Source: Nocardioides sp. R-C-SC26 (lineage in GTDB: Bacteria; Actinomycetota; Actinomycetes; Propionibacteriales; Nocardioidaceae). Taken from it: DNA of 64,000 bases. The notes below the pieces were generated by a model. It was not told the DNA's origin and ran no database searches. It saw only the letters and a program-made list of their open reading frames with translations. Within the stretch, counting starts at the first letter, position 1, and every line of letters starts with the position of its first letter. A program made the position numbers and the translations under genes. Positions 26,620 through 35,120 of this stretch are shown piece by piece. The DNA lies in contig NZ_JAHRHK010000012.1 in NCBI RefSeq assembly GCF_021246465.1, positions 41,508 to 105,507 on the forward strand. Reading direction: 5' to 3'.

Positions 26620-28080
26620 ATGCCGAGCAACCGACGGGTGCGGGTCCAGACCGACGACGCGGCGGCCATCGCGTTGATCCGCGAGGGCGTCACGCAGATC
26701 CGAGCCGAGCTGGGGGTCAGCGCGGACTTCCCGCCCGACGTGCTCGCCGCCGCGGCATCGGCCGTCGCGGCGCCACGACTTCCACAACTCGATCGCACCG
26801 ACCTGCCGATGGTCACGATCGACCCCGAGGGTGCCCGCGACCTCGACCAGGCGCTGCACATCGAGCGCGCCGAGGGTGGCGGCTACGTCGTGCACTACGC
26901 GATCGCCGACGTCGCGGCGTTCGTCGCGCCGGGCGACCCGATCGATCTCGAGGCGCATCGACGCGGCGAGACCCTCTACGGCGCCGACTCCAAGGTGCCT
27001 CTGCATCCTCCGCTGATCTCCGAGGACGCCGCCTCGCTCGTGCCGGACCAGGTGCGTCCGGCGCTCCTGTGGACCATCGCCGTCGATCGCTCCGGCGAGG
27101 GCACCGACGTCCGGGTCGAGCGGGCCCTCGTGCGCTCGCGTGAGCAGCTCTCCTACGAGGAGGCCCAACGACGTCTGGACTCTCCCGAGGACGGGTCTGC
27201 GAGCGAGGTGCTGGAGCTGCTGCGCGAGGTGGGGGAGTTGCGGATGGCGCGCGACGCGGCGCGGGGTGGGGTCTCGCTGCCCCTTCCCGAGCAGGTCATC
27301 GACGCCGAGGGCGGCGAATGGCACCTGGAGTTCCGCTCTCTCCTCCCGGTCGAGGAGTGGAACTCCCAGATCTCGCTGCTGACCGGTTTCGGCGCGGCGA
27401 CGCTGATGATCTACGCGCGCGTCGGCATCCTGCGCACCTTGCCACCGCCGGATCCGCGCGACGTCCAGCGCCTGCATCGGGTGGCCGCCGCACTCGGCGT
27501 CGCGTGGCCGGCCGAGACGATCTACCCGGACTTCGTGCGGGCGCTCGACCCACGGCGTCCCGACCACGCGGCGGTCATCGTGGCCAGCGCGCGGCTGCTG
27601 CGCGGCAGCGGCTACGTCGCCTTCGACGGCGAGGTGCCCGCGGAGCCGCAGCACGCGGCGCTGGCCTCGGAGTACGCCCACGTGACCGCGCCACTCCGCC
27701 GTCTGGGCGATCGGTACGCCGGCGAGGTGTGCCTGGCGATCTGTGCCGGGACCGCCGTGCCGGACTGGGTGCTCGCCGCGCTGCCGGCGCTGCCCGGCGA
27801 GCTGCAGCGATCGGCCCAACGGGCGCGCTCCTACGAGCGCGCCGTGATCGATCTCGCCGAGGCAGCGCTGCTGGCCTCCCACGTGGGTGAGGAGTTCGAC
27901 GCGGTCGTCGTGTCGGTCCGCGAGAAGGAGCCCACCACCGGTGCCGCCGTCGTCGCGGCACTCGGACTCGAGGCGCCGCTGAGCAGCGCCGGCGATCCGC
28001 TGCCGCTCGGCACCGCCGTCCGGGTGCGGCTGGCCTCGGCCGACGTCGCCACGCGCCAGGTGACGCTCACCCTGGTGTGA
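26620..28080 (+). CDS. RNB-domain ribonuclease (RNase II/R family)
   Basis: A processive 3'-5' exoribonuclease-type protein of 486 residues. The catalytic Asp cluster is in TIDPEGARDLDQAL, and further RNB hallmarks are HYAIADVAAFV, GETLYGADSKVPLHPP and the EYAHVTAPLRRLGDRYAGE segment. It is the short actinobacterial form: a brief N-terminal part without obvious cold-shock domains and a compact C-terminus. ATG 26620 lies directly upstream of the conserved start; an upstream open frame antisense to yaaA is rejected. Confidence 0.93.
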   Translation: MPSNRRVRVQTDDAAAIALIREGVTQIRAELGVSADFPPDVLAAAASAVAAPRLPQLDRTDLPMVTIDPEGARDLDQALHIERAEGGGYVVHYAIADVAAFVAPGDPIDLEAHRRGETLYGADSKVPLHPPLISEDAASLVPDQVRPALLWTIAVDRSGEGTDVRVERALVRSREQLSYEEAQRRLDSPEDGSASEVLELLREVGELRMARDAARGGVSLPLPEQVIDAEGGEWHLEFRSLLPVEEWNSQISLLTGFGAATLMIYARVGILRTLPPPDPRDVQRLHRVAAALGVAWPAETIYPDFVRALDPRRPDHAAVIVASARLLRGSGYVAFDGEVPAEPQHAALASEYAHVTAPLRRLGDRYAGEVCLAICAGTAVPDWVLAALPALPGELQRSAQRARSYERAVIDLAEAALLASHVGEEFDAVVVSVREKEPTTGAAVVAALGLEAPLSSAGDPLPLGTAVRVRLASADVATRQVTLTLV

Positions 28081-28105
28081 CCGTCGATTCAGGCTGAGCG
28101 TGGAT

Positions 28106-28555
28106 CTAGGCTGAGCCCTCGACGAACGAGCGGAGGACGGCGTCGGGGTGCTCCCAAGCGGCGCGGAACGCCGAGTGCAACGGCAGCGCGAGGACGTCGT
28201 CGACACGCACCCAGCGGTGTCCGTCGCTCTCCGAGCGGTCGCGCAGCTCGGGCAGCGACGCCGAGACGGCGAGCACCGTCTCGTAGGTCCAACCGCCGCA
28301 GTCGGCCACCCAGGAGTCGCGGATGTCGACCGAGCCCGGTTCGACGCCGAGCTCCTCGTAGGACTCCCGGACGGCGGCCTCGACCGCGCTCTCGCCCCTC
28401 TCGCGAGCGCCGCCGGGGATCGACCACGTGCCGCCCTGGTGCGCCCAGCGCGCCCGCAGCTGCAGGAGGACCGAGCCCTCGTGCGCGATGAGCAGCCCTG
28501 CGGCGCCACGTGGTCCCCAGTGGGCGTGGCCGCGATCGCATGTCGCCCAGCTCAT
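28106..28555 (-). CDS. Nudix hydrolase
   Basis: A 149-residue pyrophosphohydrolase acting on a nucleoside-diphosphate-linked substrate that cannot be named. The Nudix box runs from GGARERGESAVEAAVRES to YEELG, matching GX5EX7REUXEEXGU. ATG 28555 (MSWATCDRGH) is chosen over ATG 28564 because its AGGA-type ribosome site has better spacing. It is divergent from cydA with a perfect Rex-type operator in between, so it may be under redox control too. Confidence 0.9.
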   Translation of the reverse strand: MSWATCDRGHAHWGPRGAAGLLIAHEGSVLLQLRARWAHQGGTWSIPGGARERGESAVEAAVRESYEELGVEPGSVDIRDSWVADCGGWTYETVLAVSASLPELRDRSESDGHRWVRVDDVLALPLHSAFRAAWEHPDAVLRSFVEGSA

Positions 28556-28571
28556 ACTGTCCATCCTACCC

Positions 28572-28589
28572 TTGTGAAAACTTTCACAA
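28572..28589. promoter_or_regulatory. Rex operator (ROP) upstream of cydAB
   Basis: TTGTGAAA-AC-TTTCACAA is a perfect 8-bp inverted repeat that matches the known actinobacterial Rex consensus TGTGAAC-type sites. It is 40 bp upstream of cydA. Rex releases DNA when the NADH/NAD+ ratio rises, derepressing cytochrome bd under low oxygen, as in Streptomyces coelicolor. It is also 16 bp upstream of the Nudix start. Confidence 0.9.
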
Positions 28590-28629
28590 ACAGTGGTGGT
28601 GAGCATTCGCGCTACCTACGGTCGATGAC

Positions 28630-30033
28630 ATGGGCTCTCTGCTCGACGTCGTCGCCGTGTCACTGACCGAACCGGCCGGGCTGCTCCCCGCCCGCCAGCA
28701 GATGGCGTTCTCGCTGGGTTGGCACATCGTGCTGGCGTGTTTCGGCGTCGCGTTCCCCACGATCATCTTCGTGATGCACCTGCGGGCGATCCGCCGGCAG
28801 GACGAGGTGGCCCTGCGGTTGGCGCGACGGTGGTCGAAGGTCTCCGCCGTGCTCTTCGCGATCGGCGCAGTCTCGGGGACGGTGCTGAGCTTCGAGATGG
28901 GGCTGCTCTGGCCCGGGCTCATGAGCACCTACGGCGACGTCCTCGGGTTGGCATTCGCGTTCGAGGGTCTGGCCTTCTTCCTGGAGGCGATCTTCATCGG
29001 TCTCTATCTCTACGGATGGGATCGGATGCCACCGCGACGGCACATCTGGATGCTCGTGCCGATGGCGATCACCGGAGTGGTCGGCACGTTCTGCGTGCTT
29101 GCGGTGAACTCGTGGATGAACAACCCGACCGGATTCCGGCTGGTCGACGGCGAGGTGGTCGACGTAGATCCCTGGGCGGCGATGTTCAACCCGGGGGTCT
29201 GGACGATGTTTCTCCACATGTGGCTCGCCGCGTTCATGGTGGCCGGCTTCGCGCTCGCGGCGGTCTATGCCGCTGGCATGCTTCGCGGGCGGCGCGATGC
29301 TCATCACCGGCTGGGGTTCATCGTGCCTTTCGCCTTCGCCTCGGTGGCAGCCATCGCCCAGCCGTTCGTCGGGCACGTGCTGGGGTCGCGCCTCGCTGAG
29401 ACTCAGCCGGCCAAGCTCGCCGCCTTCGAACTGGCGACCGAGACCGAGGGCCCCGCACCGCTGCGTCTGGGGGGCATCTACGTCGACGGCGAGGTGCGCC
29501 ACTCGATCGACATTCCCGTGCTTGGTTCGTTGATCGCGCGCAACTCACTCACAGCCGAGGTGCCGGGGCTGGATCAGGTGCCGGTCGAGGATCGGCCGCC
29601 GGTGAACCTGACGCGGTGGTCGTTCCAGACGATGGTGGGTGTCGGCACGCTGCTGGCGTTGCTGAGCGCGGTGTTCTGGGTCGCGCGACGACGCGGGCGT
29701 GACCTTCTGCAACGTCGCTGGTTCCTCCGGACGGTGGTGTTGGCAGGACCGCTCTCGGTGGTTGCGCTGGAGGCAGGGTGGATCGCGACCGAGGTCGGAC
29801 GTCAGCCCTGGGTGGTCTACGGCTACCTCCGCACGGTGGACGCCGCGGGGGAGAACAGCGGACTGTGGTGGCTCTTGGGAGCGACGATGGTCCTCTACAC
29901 CGCGATGACCACCGCGGCCGTGCTGGTGCTGCGATCGATGGCTCGGCGCTGGCGAGCCGGTGAGGAGCATCTGCCCAGTCCTTACGGGCCCGAGCGCCTG
30001 GGCGAGTCGCAGACCGAGGGGGTACGAGCGTGA
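28630..30033 (+). CDS. cydA: cytochrome bd oxidase subunit I
   Basis: Quinol oxidase subunit carrying hemes b and d in the cytoplasmic membrane. The 467-residue protein has about nine hydrophobic segments, the early QQMAFSLGWHIVLACFG region with a heme-ligand His, LSFEMGLLWP, FLEAIFIGLYLYGWDR and the diagnostic GRQPWVVYGYLRT. The quinol-binding loop is short. ATG 28630 is near the Rex site. cydB follows with a GTGA overlap; no cydCD assembly genes are in the window. It supports respiration at low O2. Confidence 0.96.
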   Translation: MGSLLDVVAVSLTEPAGLLPARQQMAFSLGWHIVLACFGVAFPTIIFVMHLRAIRRQDEVALRLARRWSKVSAVLFAIGAVSGTVLSFEMGLLWPGLMSTYGDVLGLAFAFEGLAFFLEAIFIGLYLYGWDRMPPRRHIWMLVPMAITGVVGTFCVLAVNSWMNNPTGFRLVDGEVVDVDPWAAMFNPGVWTMFLHMWLAAFMVAGFALAAVYAAGMLRGRRDAHHRLGFIVPFAFASVAAIAQPFVGHVLGSRLAETQPAKLAAFELATETEGPAPLRLGGIYVDGEVRHSIDIPVLGSLIARNSLTAEVPGLDQVPVEDRPPVNLTRWSFQTMVGVGTLLALLSAVFWVARRRGRDLLQRRWFLRTVVLAGPLSVVALEAGWIATEVGRQPWVVYGYLRTVDAAGENSGLWWLLGATMVLYTAMTTAAVLVLRSMARRWRAGEEHLPSPYGPERLGESQTEGVRA

Positions 30034-31028
30034 GTCTGGAGACCGCCGTGGCGCTGGCGATGTTCGCCGGCGTCGCCTTCTACGCCCTCTTCGGGGGTGC
30101 CGACTTCGGCTCCGGCTTCTTCGACCTCACGGCGGGGGGTACCCGACGCGGTGCTGCGGTCAGGGCGCAGATCGATCGCAGCATCGGCCCGGTGTGGGAG
30201 GCCAACCACGTCTGGCTGATCTACGTCCTGGTTCTGGCCTGGACGGGGTTCCCGGTCGCTTTCGCGGCGGTCATGCAGACGCTGTTCGTGCCGCTCGTGC
30301 TGGCGCTCGTGGGAATCGTGTTGCGCGGCGCCTGCTTCGCCTTCCGCAAGTACGCCGCCACCGTCGCGCAAGCGCGAGTGTTCGGCGCGATCTTCGCGCT
30401 GTCCTCGGTCACCACGCCGTTCTTCCTCGGCGCCGTGGCCGGAGCGATCGCCTCGGGCCGGGTCCCGGCGAGCGGCGTGGGGGACCGCTGGACATCGTGG
30501 CTGGCTCCGCTGCCCCTGGTCACAGGCGTGGTGTCGGTGGGGATGTGCGCGTTCCTCGCCGGTGTCTTCCTCACCGCAGACGCCGACCGCGGTGGCCGGA
30601 TGGCGGTCGCACGATCGCTGCGACGTCGCACGCTCGCGGTGGGTGCGACCTCGGGTGCGATCGTGTTGGCGGCCCTGATCCCCGTGCGTCACGACGCTCC
30701 GACGCTGTGGTCGGGTTTCGCGGACCGCGCGGCTCCGCTGGTTTTGCTGTCGGCCGTCGCGGGCCTGACCGCATTGGTGCTGCTCGCCGCCGGACGCGCC
30801 GCCTGGGCACGGGTGGCGGCCGTCCTGGCGGTGTCGGCCGTCGTCGCCGGGTGGGCGCTGGCTCAGTCCCCGTGGCTGCTGGTCGACCAGCTCACGATCG
30901 CCGAGGCGGCCGGCCATCCCGCCACGTTGCAGGGTCTACTGGTCGCGGTGGGCCTCGCGGCCGTCCTGGTGCTGCCGAGTCTGGGCTACCTCTTCCTTCT
31001 GACGCAGAGCGAGCGGTGGAGCCGATGA
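30030..31028 (+). CDS. cydB: cytochrome bd oxidase subunit II
   Basis: Membrane partner of CydA, 332 residues with about eight to nine helices. GGADFGSGFFDLTAGG and IGPVWEANHVWLIYVLVLAWTG-like motifs near the N-terminus are family hallmarks, followed by FRKYAATVAQARVFG. GTG 30030 overlaps the cydA stop. Its last 93 bp overlap convergently with the end of the CopD-CtaG gene on the other strand, so the transcripts are complementary at their 3' ends. Confidence 0.95.
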   Translation: MSLETAVALAMFAGVAFYALFGGADFGSGFFDLTAGGTRRGAAVRAQIDRSIGPVWEANHVWLIYVLVLAWTGFPVAFAAVMQTLFVPLVLALVGIVLRGACFAFRKYAATVAQARVFGAIFALSSVTTPFFLGAVAGAIASGRVPASGVGDRWTSWLAPLPLVTGVVSVGMCAFLAGVFLTADADRGGRMAVARSLRRRTLAVGATSGAIVLAALIPVRHDAPTLWSGFADRAAPLVLLSAVAGLTALVLLAAGRAAWARVAAVLAVSAVVAGWALAQSPWLLVDQLTIAEAAGHPATLQGLLVAVGLAAVLVLPSLGYLFLLTQSERWSR

Positions 31029-33086
31029 TCGAGGCCCGCGGCCGCCGTTCCCCCCGGCGCTGATCGAGGCGAGCCACGCGTTGTACGCGGCGAGCTCTGC
31101 ATGATCGTCGCGGGCGGCCTGTCGCTCGTAGCGAGCCGCGTCGCGACGGTCGGATCGGAACCACTGGACCAGCAGGGCGACGAGCACCATGACCAGCGGC
31201 ACCTCGCTGAGTGCCCAGGTGATGGCGCCGCCGAGATTCTGGTCGGCGAGGAGGTCACGGGAGAACGGACGGTCCAGCAACTCGTAGTAGCCGCCGCCCA
31301 GCACTGTGTCGGAAGCCATGATCGCGATGGCGAAGAACGCGTGCGCGGGCATGGTCAGCACAAGCAGCCCGAGGCGCGCCAGATGCGGAAGGCGCCGGGG
31401 CAAGGGAGCGCTGCCGATGATGTTCTCGTAGAACAGCAGCCCGACCGCGAGGAAGTGCACCTCCATCGCGGCGTGGCCAAGATGCTGGCGCATCAAGAAG
31501 CCGAAGAGATCGGTGAAGTAGACGACATAGAGACTGCCGACGAACAGCGCAGCTGCGATGAGCGGATTGCTCAGCAGCCGAGCCGGCCGGGACCGTAGCG
31601 CGCCGGCCAGCAGGTGACGGGGCCCGGTGGCGCCCGGTTCGCCGCCACCGGGAAGTGCGCGTAGCGCGAGCGGGATAGGCGCCCCGAGCACCAGCAGCAG
31701 AGGTGCGATCATCGACAGCAGCATGTGGCTGACCATGTGGGCGCTGAACATGACGTGGGAGTACACCCCGACGCCGCCGCAGGTGGCGTAGGCGATCACG
31801 GCCAGGCCGGCGAACCAGGCCACCGTCGGCCCCCACGGCCAGCTCTCACCTCGCCGCCGCAACGTGATCAGCGCGACGATGTAGGCGGCCGCTCCGAGAA
31901 GCACGACGGCGAGCCCGACACCGGAGACGGTGACGCTGGTCAGCAGACGTTCGGGAGTGGGCGGAGGAGGGATCGGACCACTGAGCAGCGTCTCGGCGAG
32001 AGTGGTGTAGAGATCGCCCACGGGCGGCGGAGTGCGGGAGAGGCCGACTCCGATTCCGACAGTCGCAGCCAGGACGAGTACCTCGATCCCGGTGATCCGG
32101 GCGACGGTCGACCACGGTGGCGTGTCCACAGCCGGACGGTTCGTCCGATCGACGACTTCGTCGACGGGGCAGCTCTCCGGTGACGTGACCGTGCGTGATG
32201 CTGCCGCCAGCACGATGGCACGAGCCCGCTGCGCGACCAGCAGGACGAGGGTGAGGGTCAGTGCCTTGAGCGCGGCGATCCGTCCGTAGTCGGTCGTGGC
32301 GAACCCTGCCGCGTCGCCGACTCGGACCCAGGCGTTGATCAGTCCGCTCACGGCGACGACCCCCACGCACCAGGTGGCGAGGGCACCGAAGCGCTGCGCC
32401 GCGCGCAGGCGGATCGGCGCTGGTGCGCCGAACGACCACCACAGCGCCGCCAGGCCGGCGATCCAGACCGAGGCCGCGAGGATGTGGAGTGCGAGGCTCA
32501 CCACGGCGGTGTCGTGACTGCCACCTGACGCCGCGTGCCCTGCCGCGGCAGGGGGCAGCAATGCGACGCAAGCAGCTGCGAAGAGCCACCAGACCTCGCG
32601 CGGTGTCAGGAGCCAGCGGCTCGCGACCGCGATCAGGGTCGCGAGGCCCGCCTGGGCGAGCATCACGCGGCCGTCCTCGGTCTGGATGAGCGCACCGCGC
32701 AGGGTCGTCCACGGAAGCCGCCAGACCGGGATCGCGAACTGGTCGGACACCTGGAGGACCGCGATCGCGGCCGCGCCCACGCCCCACGTCGCGGCAGCGA
32801 GTCGCACTGACGCCAGGGCGCGCAGGGCCGGCCCCTCCACGGCGTCCTCGACCCGCAGTCCCATGAGCAGCGGGGCGAGGATCCCCGCCAGGGTCGCGAT
32901 CGCCGCCAGGTCGGTCACCGCGCCCATCACCGGCAGTCCCCACCCGGTGACCCGGCCAGGATCGGGCAGGCCTGCCGGCTCGGGCTCAGGAGCCCCGCCA
33001 CCGAGGAGGAGGACGACGATCGTCGCGGTGATGCCCACTGAGATGGCACCGACCGCGAGCAGGCGACGTCGTCGCCGCAGCCTCAT
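30936..33086 (-). CDS. CopD-CtaG fusion membrane protein
   Basis: A polytopic membrane protein of 716 residues linked to copper handling and cytochrome c oxidase assembly. The N-terminal half (about 1-320) is CopD-like, with many helices and an AAGHAASGGSHDTAV segment holding possible Cu-ligand His. The C-terminal half (about 370-660) is the caa3 assembly factor CtaG type, with HVMFSAHMVSHMLLSMIAP and RQHLGHAAMEVHFLAVG carrying conserved His. ATG 33086 overlaps the copC stop (ATGA). The last 50 residues are low-complexity and overlap cydB by 93 bp; the natural end may once have been earlier. Confidence 0.9.
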   Translation of the reverse strand: MRLRRRRRLLAVGAISVGITATIVVLLLGGGAPEPEPAGLPDPGRVTGWGLPVMGAVTDLAAIATLAGILAPLLMGLRVEDAVEGPALRALASVRLAAATWGVGAAAIAVLQVSDQFAIPVWRLPWTTLRGALIQTEDGRVMLAQAGLATLIAVASRWLLTPREVWWLFAAACVALLPPAAAGHAASGGSHDTAVVSLALHILAASVWIAGLAALWWSFGAPAPIRLRAAQRFGALATWCVGVVAVSGLINAWVRVGDAAGFATTDYGRIAALKALTLTLVLLVAQRARAIVLAAASRTVTSPESCPVDEVVDRTNRPAVDTPPWSTVARITGIEVLVLAATVGIGVGLSRTPPPVGDLYTTLAETLLSGPIPPPPTPERLLTSVTVSGVGLAVVLLGAAAYIVALITLRRRGESWPWGPTVAWFAGLAVIAYATCGGVGVYSHVMFSAHMVSHMLLSMIAPLLLVLGAPIPLALRALPGGGEPGATGPRHLLAGALRSRPARLLSNPLIAAALFVGSLYVVYFTDLFGFLMRQHLGHAAMEVHFLAVGLLFYENIIGSAPLPRRLPHLARLGLLVLTMPAHAFFAIAIMASDTVLGGGYYELLDRPFSRDLLADQNLGGAITWALSEVPLVMVLVALLVQWFRSDRRDAARYERQAARDDHAELAAYNAWLASISAGGNGGRGPRSSAPPLALRQKEEVAQTRQHQDGREAHRDQ

Positions 33087-33700
33087 GGACGGGCTCGACG
33101 GGCCACCGCACCGAGCGCGAAGGCTGCCGCGAAGAGCGCCAGCGCCACGCCGAACTGCCACGCCGCGAGGCGATCGAGCAGACCGGGTTCGGGCCGACCG
33201 GGCGATGCCGCACCCGGCTCGGACGAGGTGGCGAGCTCTGCTGCCTCCGGCTGTCCCTCGGTCGAGGAACCAGTCGAGGACGGCGCGACGTCGCTCGGTT
33301 CGCCGACGTCGAAGAACCACTCGTCGCTGACAGGATGCCCGTCCTCGGAGACGACGCGGAACGCGACGGCGTAGGTGCCTTCCATGTTCGCGGGCATCTG
33401 CTGGGTGACGGTCGTGGTGTCCAGGCTCGCCTCGGCATCGCTGCGGGTGCCGTCGGGGGCGGTGATCACCACGTAGGCGGGATCCTGCATCGGCTCGCTG
33501 AAGGAGAGGGTCACCGTGCTCGGAGCGGCGTCGAGTCTGGCGCCGGCCTCGGGCGTCGAGGAGACGAGAGCGGCGTGAGCCGCGGCGGGAGGTGCAGTGG
33601 AGAGGGTGAGCGCGGTGCCCATCGCCCAGCACATCGCCAGAGCCGATGTCAGCGATGCCGCTCGCCGACGTCGGGCGCGCGCGCCGGTGCCCGTGATCAC
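33083..33700 (-). CDS. CopC-domain copper-binding exported protein
   Basis: A 205-residue exported or membrane-anchored protein. A signal sequence ends near APPAAAHAALVSSTP; the His just after cleavage is the usual N-terminal Cu(II) ligand of CopC. The Ig-like CopC domain then shows LSFSEPMQDPAYVVI and EDGHPVSDEWFF. A Ser/Glu/Pro linker leads to one C-terminal transmembrane helix (about 180-200). GTG 33700 overlaps the VKOR stop. It probably passes copper to the CopD-CtaG protein encoded next. Confidence 0.92.
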   Translation of the reverse strand: MITGTGARARRRRAASLTSALAMCWAMGTALTLSTAPPAAAHAALVSSTPEAGARLDAAPSTVTLSFSEPMQDPAYVVITAPDGTRSDAEASLDTTTVTQQMPANMEGTYAVAFRVVSEDGHPVSDEWFFDVGEPSDVAPSSTGSSTEGQPEAAELATSSEPGAASPGRPEPGLLDRLAAWQFGVALALFAAAFALGAVARRARP

Positions 33701-34338
33701 CACAGCGTCCTCCAGTAGTCCCAGAAGCGTTCGAGGATGGCCGTCGCGATGACCAGGTACCAGGTCAGGAGGATCAGGTAGCGCACGTCCCACAGCCGCT
33801 CACCCCATCCACCGCGGCGACGTGCGAGCCCGAGCACCGTCCACACGGCGAGGAAGAGGGTGACGGCCCACACACCCAGGCACCAGGGGCAGAGGGCGCC
33901 GATCTCGTAGAGGCTCTGATAAGCCAGCCAGTGCACGAAGACGGCTCCGAGCATCGACCCCATCGCCAGTCCCGCGTGTACCCACGTCGGCAGCGGCACC
34001 CGGGCAGCGAGGAGCACGCCCATCGCGACGACGATCGCGAAGCCGGCGATGCCGATCAACGGGTTGGGGAATCCGAAGGCCTCGGCCTGATCGGTGATCA
34101 TGACCGAGCCGCAGGAGAGCACCGGATTGAGATCGCAGGCCGGCCGGAAACTCGGGTCGGCGAGGATCTTGTACTTGTCGATCGCCAGGGTCAGAGCCGC
34201 CGCCAGACCGACCGCTCCGGCGGCGACGTAGGCGACGCCGGTCGCAGAACTGGTGCTCAGTTGGCTGCGGATCGGAGCCGGCTCGGGGGAGGCGGTGTCA
34301 CCGGCATCGAAGGTGACGTCGGCTCCGGTCTCGGTCAC
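33697..34338 (-). CDS. vitamin K epoxide reductase family protein (VKOR)
   Basis: A 213-residue membrane protein with four to five helices that reoxidises DsbA-type proteins with menaquinone. The loop Cys pair is in CDLNPVLSCG and the active-site pair in CPWC within GALCPWCLGVW. GTG 34338 overlaps the stop of the DsbA-like gene; the first ~40 residues are a soluble, variable leader. Together they form a disulfide-generating pair, likely serving the exported copper proteins of the same operon. Confidence 0.94.
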   Translation of the reverse strand: MTETGADVTFDAGDTASPEPAPIRSQLSTSSATGVAYVAAGAVGLAAALTLAIDKYKILADPSFRPACDLNPVLSCGSVMITDQAEAFGFPNPLIGIAGFAIVVAMGVLLAARVPLPTWVHAGLAMGSMLGAVFVHWLAYQSLYEIGALCPWCLGVWAVTLFLAVWTVLGLARRRGGWGERLWDVRYLILLTWYLVIATAILERFWDYWRTLW

Positions 34339-35093
34339 GAGTTCTGGGCCTTCTCCACCGCGGCGCTGATCGTCGCCGGATCCGAACTCTCGAGCGTGGT
34401 CCCGTCGACGACGATGGTCGGTGTGCTGGAGATGCCGCCGGCCATGACCTGCTCGGTGGTGCGCTTGACCCACCCGCCGTAGACCTCGTCCTCGATGCAC
34501 TGGCCGAGGTCCTCCGACGTAGCGCCGGCCTCGCGGGCGATCGCGGCGATCTCCGCGTCACTCAGGCCCGCGCCGCCGTCCTCTGGCGGCTGCTGGACGA
34601 ACATCTGCTCGTGGAATGCACGCCAGACCTCGGGGCCCTCGCTCATCACACAGGCCGAGGCGTTGAGGGCGCGACTGGAGTAGCGGGTCGACGTCGCACG
34701 GTCGAGGAAGGCGATCCCGCGATAGGCGACCCGGGCGATGCCGTCGTCGATGTAGCTCCCGATCAGCTCCCCGCTCATCGCCTCGAAGGCCTTGCAGGCC
34801 GGACACTGCAGGTCCTCGACGAGTTCGATCAGCACGGGCGCGTCGGGGCTTCCGATCACGAATGCTCCCGTGTCGTCGACCTGGGTCGGAGCGGGGCCGC
34901 GGCCGGCCGCGACGTCGTCACGACGATCGCGCTCCCGGAGCACGACCACGGCGACGGTGACGACGATCGCGATGAGAACCAGGCCGATACCGGCCTGGAA
35001 CATGACGGCGCGGCGACGCTCGGCCGCCTTCTGCTGGCGCACGATCTCGGCGGCCGCAGCGCGCCGGGTGGACTTGTCGTTCTTCTTGCTCAT
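34335..35093 (-). CDS. membrane-anchored DsbA-like thiol-disulfide oxidoreductase
   Basis: A 252-residue protein with a basic N-terminus, one transmembrane anchor (about residues 31-52) and an extracytoplasmic thioredoxin fold. The active site is CPAC in VEDLQCPACKAF, and the cis-Pro loop is GISSTPTIVVDG. Two further Cys occur (SACVM and GQCIEDE). It forms disulfides in exported proteins and is recycled by VKOR. ATG 35093 has a clear AGGAG site. It lies 27 bp after the DyP gene in the copper operon. Confidence 0.94.
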   Translation of the reverse strand: MSKKNDKSTRRAAAAEIVRQQKAAERRRAVMFQAGIGLVLIAIVVTVAVVVLRERDRRDDVAAGRGPAPTQVDDTGAFVIGSPDAPVLIELVEDLQCPACKAFEAMSGELIGSYIDDGIARVAYRGIAFLDRATSTRYSSRALNASACVMSEGPEVWRAFHEQMFVQQPPEDGGAGLSDAEIAAIAREAGATSEDLGQCIEDEVYGGWVKRTTEQVMAGGISSTPTIVVDGTTLESSDPATISAAVEKAQNS

Positions 35094-35120
35094 CTGCTCG
35101 CTCCTGGAGAAGTAGTGGGA

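Noticed and set aside
25762-28509. A 915-codon open frame on the minus strand across the RNB nuclease
   Set aside because: It runs through yaaA and the Nudix gene in the wrong frame and shows no conserved motifs.
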